Notes under the pieces: model-generated
Told to the model about the DNA's origin: nothing
Seen by the model: the letters and a program-made list of their open reading frames with translations, nothing else
The model's database searches: none
Shown: positions 56,436-64,000 of the stretch, one piece after another
How positions within the stretch are numbered: the stretch's first letter is position 1
How the letters are laid out: every line of letters begins with the position of its first letter
Origin: [Phialemoniopsis] sp. UDSM-2020
Taxonomy: Eukaryota; Ascomycota; Sordariomycetes; Thyridiales; Thyridiaceae
Length of the DNA: 64,000 nt
Direction of reading: 5' to 3'
Assembly: GCA_018873225.1 (NCBI GenBank)
Contig: JAEILZ010000002.1
Coordinates: forward strand, 4,340,001 to 4,404,000
Made by a program: the position numbers and the translations under genes

Positions 56436-58468
56436 GAGCTGGCTTGTCTTGGCGAGACGACAAACCTGACCCATGATACCCAGTCTCCCTTTCTATTCCT
56501 CTTCTCTTTCTCAGCCTATGTAATTTTATACATGCCTAGTGGCAGCGATCGGATTGGAGCGGGCAAGAGTGGTGTGAACAAGGCCATTGTCACCGGCCCC
56601 TCATCTTTGTCTGATTGGGGGTCATGATATGCAAGGACTCGAATACTCAAATAGGAAAAATTTCAGCGAAATAATGATTAGAACCAGTGTCACACCTCCT
56701 ATGATCTTCTAGAAGGGCCCTAGAAGCCGGACAATGGCTGTCAAAGTGGGACATGGGTCGGCATCACGACAGCAGTCTTGGTCAGCTTGCTGGGCAGCTA
56801 TGTATGGAAACTCGACGTGTGATTGATGTGATCGGGGTGCATGAGCGTGAGAACCAAAATAGCCTTCCAATGCGAGGTTGAGAATGCTTACCCGGAAATA
56901 CGGTATCGGGGTTCGTTGGCGCTGCCCAACAGGGGTTGCAGCTCCCTGCGTACCTTTGTGCTTCAAACATGCAAGGTCGCTGCAGATTCCCAAAGCATGA
57001 CTTGCTTGAAGCTTCTCCAAGGAGGCCTCATGATAAATGTATCCATATCCACCCGGAATATATCACATTTCATGGTGCTATTTCTAGACACATCTTATAT
57101 ATAACTTGAATCAAAGAGTATGAAGCTGTCTCTTTTCCGTTGCGGAAAGAATAGCAAACCCCCTCCAGAGTGATAGGGGGTTGCATGTAGATCGCGCCTC
57201 TGTCCTTTCTAGACCGATCATTTGCTTCTGCGCCAACGTCCTTGCGTCAATATACTGTTGGCTGGTGATCAGGGTCATCGATGATGACAGTGAGTCTGCG
57301 GCACCAAATGCGCGCCCTGCTAGGATCTAGTCTAGCGAAGCACTGCGCCTGAAAAGGACGCGAGTACGGTTTTGTTCATGCAACCTGGAACTCTCACAAG
57401 TGCGAAATATGGGAGGAGGTATCCCTGGTGGTTGGAATCAGGTACCTGGACTGCTGCCAATGCGGGGGTTTTTGGGCAGGGATGTACCAACTTCTCTGCT
57501 TGAAGGTACTCGCACCGCCTGGACTCCACTCACTCTGTCCAACCACGGGCTATCGAGCCTGCTAATCCTGGCTGGAGCGTCGTCCCCCTCCATCCGCAAT
57601 CGGTGGTTCTGCCAAAAGATTTAGGCCCAGAAGCCCTCATATGTCTCTCGTCCTCCAGTCCAGTACAGTCATACCTGCAGGCCTACCTTTACTAGTACCT
57701 ACAGTAGTGGCATTGAAGGGCGCTACGATAAGTACCAAGTATGCGAGACGGTTTGTCTTGTGTGTGAGTGGAGAGAACAGAGACAAGAGACACGGTGAGT
57801 AATGCTTTACTGAGAGAGCCCGCGCGCGATCCCACAGTGCAACTCGACGTTGGAAGTGTCTTGGTGTAAAGTAAAGTACTTTACTTGTAGTGAGTGGTGT
57901 CTGGCTGCGCATGGTGCGCATGTGCCTGTGAGCCGAACCAGCCAGCTTGGGTCTGCCTGACGCTACCAACCAAGAAATCACATATTGCAACCATCCTTAA
58001 CCTCCCACTTTTCGACCCTACACATTTGCCTGCCTTGCACCACATCACGACATCTTTTGGTACGAATCCGCAGTCGAGGCTGGTTCCTGGAGGGCAATTC
58101 TTTATTATCAAGCAGGTGCTGGTTCTGCGCCCTTTTGCCATTTCTCCTCCCAAGGTTCGGGCATTCGCCACATTGATTTGAGTCTTGTCTTCGCCGCTCC
58201 AGTAATCATCCGTTGCAGTAGCCTCCGCCCATTTTCAAAGCGGGGAGGCCGAACCGAGCGAAAGCACAGCCTCAGCCCCTACATGCCCCAGTTGCGCGTC
58301 ACTCTTATCGTCGCCCCGAATCTTTTCCAAACCTCCTCGCTTCAGGAGCGAACATAGGCAGGCCGCGATACTACTTGGGCATCCCAGTGTCGCAATTCGA
58401 TCCCATCCTGCCAGGCGACCATCGATATCGACACCAGAGGCTCGCGTGGCCGTTTGCCCGAGGCCAAT
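56436..58468. other. long intergenic region upstream of RSP5
   Basis: About 2 kb without a supportable gene; only short open frames below 120 codons occur. A pyrimidine- and CC-rich segment from about 58180 to 58468 looks like a promoter or a long 5' UTR. A GTGATAGGGGG-like GC tract lies near 57170. An unannotated non-coding RNA cannot be excluded. Confidence 0.4.
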
Positions 58469-61301
<2,833 letters not shown>

Positions 61302-62246
61302 ATGAATGCGGTGGCGGGTTTGAGCGTAGCTTGGGCAAGCGTCTGGGGAACTGCCTCAAGGCGGGGCAGCCTAGTAAACATGCCACTCAAAGATCGTTTC
61401 CGGTCGATACGGGCCAAAACAATTGTATACAAGGCGCCAACAAGATCGTTTCGAAGGCATAGAGGGCCCGCTCGTGCCAAGACAAGATTGACTTGCAAGC
61501 TAGATCGACCAGGTCCCGCGTCCAAGGGAAAGACCTCTCGTGCCGGATCTGAGTGATGTTTGGGAGACGGTGGACTGGATAATGAAGAGTGGAGGCGATG
61601 TCGGGGATGGCGAGAACGTGGTATTATGACGGAGTCGCGAGAGGGATGGGAAAGTTGCAGTACAGGGATCGCATGCATTCGGTACCAACCAAATTTGCAC
61701 ACACACACACCCAGCTGGCGTGTTTCTTTTTCTTGCAGATCCAGCACAGTTTTACCCTGGTTCTTTCTCTGCAACTATATACCTGCATCAATCTGCGTTA
61801 TGCTTATCACCTCGTACACACAAGGGCCTCGCGCGCGTGCAAACAGACTCGGATCTCAGAGGCCTTGTCGAACGTGACGGGGATTCATACGGAAGAGCTT
61901 GGAAGGATATATACGATACTTTCGTTACTTCTCTTCATGAACCGGCGTTGGATGGCGAATTTGTCGAAGTTACTTCCTTCTACTGCCCATTCCTCTCCCT
62001 TTATCCTCGTATCCATTCCCGGGCGTACCAAGGATGTTTTTTTGTACATATATTAGAAAATACAGACCATTCTGCTCCAAGCCCAGTGTGCTCATATCAT
62101 CACTTAGAAGTTAATCATGTTTTGAACAAGAGCGATATTGGCATCGACGATGTGCATCTGGTCCCATGATATGGATCGTTTATGTCATTAAGCTATTCTT
62201 CCTCTTGCTTTTTTACTGCATCTATGCCTTCCTCCCCTAGCGGCGC
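61302..62246. other. 3'-3' spacer between RSP5 and AP-3 mu
   Basis: About 0.95 kb between convergent genes. A (CA)n microsatellite lies at 61698-61711. Plus-strand frames up to 155 codons (61589-62169) overlap each other, lack a domain and look like 3' UTR noise. Confidence 0.45.
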
Positions 62247-64000
62247 TCAACACCTCACCTCGACGCCGCCCTTGCTGATGGTCAGGTACTTGACGCCCTT
62301 GTAGGGTTTCACCCCCTCGCCGAGCCCCCGGCTGCGCTTGGTGTCGAGGACGATACTCTCGATCTTGATACCGCTCGGCAGCCACCCCTTGACCCCGAAG
62401 CTCACCGACGCCGAGCTCGGCATCAGCATGCGGTTCTGCTGCGCCAGCTTCTCCGGCGCCGATGCTTTCTTTTCTTTCGCGGCCTTGTCGTCGTCACCAG
62501 CCCCGGAGTCGTCCTTCTCGTCCGCCTGGTACGGCTTGTACTCCCTGAAGCCGGCACCGCCAAAGCCCATGGGGTCCCCGCCGGCCGCCGCGTCCTCGTC
62601 GGTGGCGGACTGCTGGCCCACGACGGTGCAGCGCAGCCCAAAGTAGGTCGTGCCCGCGGCGAGGTCCTTATTGGAGATGTGCCACTCGAGGAACTGGTCG
62701 CCCGGGTTGTACGTCGCGTCGCCCTTGCTGGGCCGGATCTCGGACAGGTTGCGCACCTCCGCGGGCAAGGGAATCATGATCCTGACGTCCTCTAGTAGCG
62801 GGGCCCCGAGGGTGCCCGGGTGTGGCCCGCTGCCGAAGCCGCGGCCCGACATGCCTCCAGCGCCGCCCCCGATGCCACCACCACCACCGCCGGCACCAGT
62901 GCTCAAGGACGACGTGAACGTCCGGCTGATATGCACGCGCGCCTCGAAGTCGGACCCCGCGGGGCCCAGGCCCGTCTTCATCTCGATGTTGACAGGAAGC
63001 TGCAGGTTGTTCGCGGTCAAACTTCCGCTCTTGCCGCTGTCAAAGGGCAGCAGGTCGACCTCGTAGCCGGCGAGGATGAAGCGTCCGTCTGGCGGCACGA
63101 AGCTCAGCTCGCCGGGCCGCTCCTTCCACCGCGCGAGGCGGACGCACGGGTGGAAGACGGGCAGCTCCATGATGTTCTTCAAATTGTGCCGGCCTGAGGG
63201 ACTCGTCAGCGAGAGGACGACGTCCGGCACGCCCGAGACCTTGGAGGTGAAGGCGATGGTGCCGTAGGCAAAGGCTGCGATGGGCCGGCCCGAGGGCGCG
63301 AGGGTGACGGAGAGCGTCTCGACTACGTCGGCGTACATCTCATTTGACGTGTGGCGCACGTTGGCGCGGCGCCAGGGGAGGGCGGGTGCGTTTTGTGCCG
63401 ACAGTAACGAGGGCGTGTTGCTTCCCGAGCCAGAGGAGCCAAAGGGGCTCGGGCCGCCGGGCCTGCTGGTGCTGCCCGGCAGGGTGATACTGCCGAGGAG
63501 CTTGCCCATGAAGCCCTCGACCTCGACGAGGTCGCGCAGGGCATTGGGCTCGGTGGTGGCGACGGTGCCCGCGTCGCAGAGCTCGGTGAGCAGCTGGGCG
63601 GCGACGTCGTAGCTGTTCTCGATCTTGGAGGGCAGGAGGGGCGCGCCGAGGAACTCCTCGAGGGCGTCGACGACGCGGTGGAGGAACTCGAGGACGAGCA
63701 AGGGTTCGACCTCGGACGAGGTGGTGAGGAGGAAGAGCAGGTTGGCGTGGACGAGGCTGAAGACGAGGGCGGGCGGGTTGGTCGTCGAGAGGTAGATGAG
63801 GCTCGGCCGGGGGGTCGGGTGCTCTAGGTAGAGGGGGAGAAGGTGGGCAGCCGAGAGGGGGCGGGAAGTGTAGGTGTGCGAGAGGATCGGGGTGCTGGGG
63901 GAGATCTTGGGTTAGCAAGGCTTGTTATTGGGACGAGTATCGAGGGAGGGAGTGCTCTCTTACTTGCGCTCATCGTAGATGTGCAGCGCCTCGATGACGC
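62247..64000 (-). CDS. APM3: AP-3 complex subunit mu, 5' end cut by window
   Basis: At least two exons: beyond 64000 to 63964, and 63894-62247. The visible part is about 561 residues and starts at VIEALHIYDER, so only a few N-terminal residues are missing. The longin-like N-terminal domain (TPILSHTYTSRPLSAAHLLPLYLEHP, LLVLEFLHRVVDALEEFLG, IENSYDVAAQLLTELCDAG) is followed by a linker and the mu-homology domain (NEMYADVVETLSVTLAPSGRPIAAFAYGTI, LPVFHPCVRLARWKERPGELSFVPPDGRF). It sorts cargo from the Golgi to the vacuole. A glycine-rich insertion (GAGGGGGGIGGGAGG) and a DEDAAAGGDPMGFGG loop with acidic repeats sit in the second domain; otherwise it is intact. Confidence 0.92.

Noticed and set aside
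61589..62169. Overlapping 150-codon plus-strand frames downstream of RSP5
   Set aside because: They sit in the 3' flank, overlap in different frames and contain a microsatellite; no domain visible.

Overview
The window is nuclear DNA of a filamentous ascomycete (Pezizomycotina, most likely Sordariomycetes). The signs are short 50-90 bp GT-AG introns in almost every gene, four Zn2Cys6 regulators, an Egh16/Gas1-type secreted protein, a fungal class II aldolase/adducin-like enzyme and fungal-type RSP5, AFG1 and NUP133 orthologues. The class is inferred from this content, not proven. I rebuilt 26 protein genes by joining exons across GT..AG (twice GC..AG) introns, and every join keeps frame. I saw no rRNA, CRISPR array or intact transposon, and no convincing tRNA.

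Left part (0.1-30 kb) is accessory: a small secreted protein; a regulator with two Zn2Cys6 clusters, divergent from a seven-exon aldo/keto reductase; a Gas1/Egh16-like secreted protein; a small PLDc_N membrane protein; then four minus-strand genes (enolase-superfamily sugar-acid dehydratase, D-2-hydroxyacid dehydrogenase, Zn2Cys6 regulator, class II aldolase-like protein) divergent from an anion:cation symporter of the allantoate-permease type. A third Zn2Cys6 regulator, a small unknown protein, a second transporter of the same family divergent from an FAD amine oxidase, and a fourth Zn2Cys6 regulator follow. The set reads like a catabolic locus for a sugar acid or related hydroxy acid: import, dehydration to a 2-keto-3-deoxy acid, cleavage, then reduction of the products. 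The word GCCGGCTA recurs in the promoters of the dehydratase (as an 11-bp inverted repeat), the second regulator and the aldolase/transporter pair, so it is a candidate cluster operator. Substrate and flux are inference.

Right part (31-64 kb) is core genome: NUP133, an AFG1-family ATPase, a GT90/CAP10 glycosyltransferase, a TRAPPC2L/Tca17-like subunit, a membrane-anchored fatty-aldehyde dehydrogenase, an SRPK-like kinase beside an AT-rich CpG-poor tract, mitoribosomal Rsm24/mS35 divergent from ALG13, AIP1, an alpha/beta hydrolase with Cys at the nucleophile position, a nuclear poly(A)-binding protein, the NEDD4-family ligase RSP5/HulA and the AP-3 mu subunit (cut by the window end). The shift from accessory to housekeeping genes lies near 30-31 kb.
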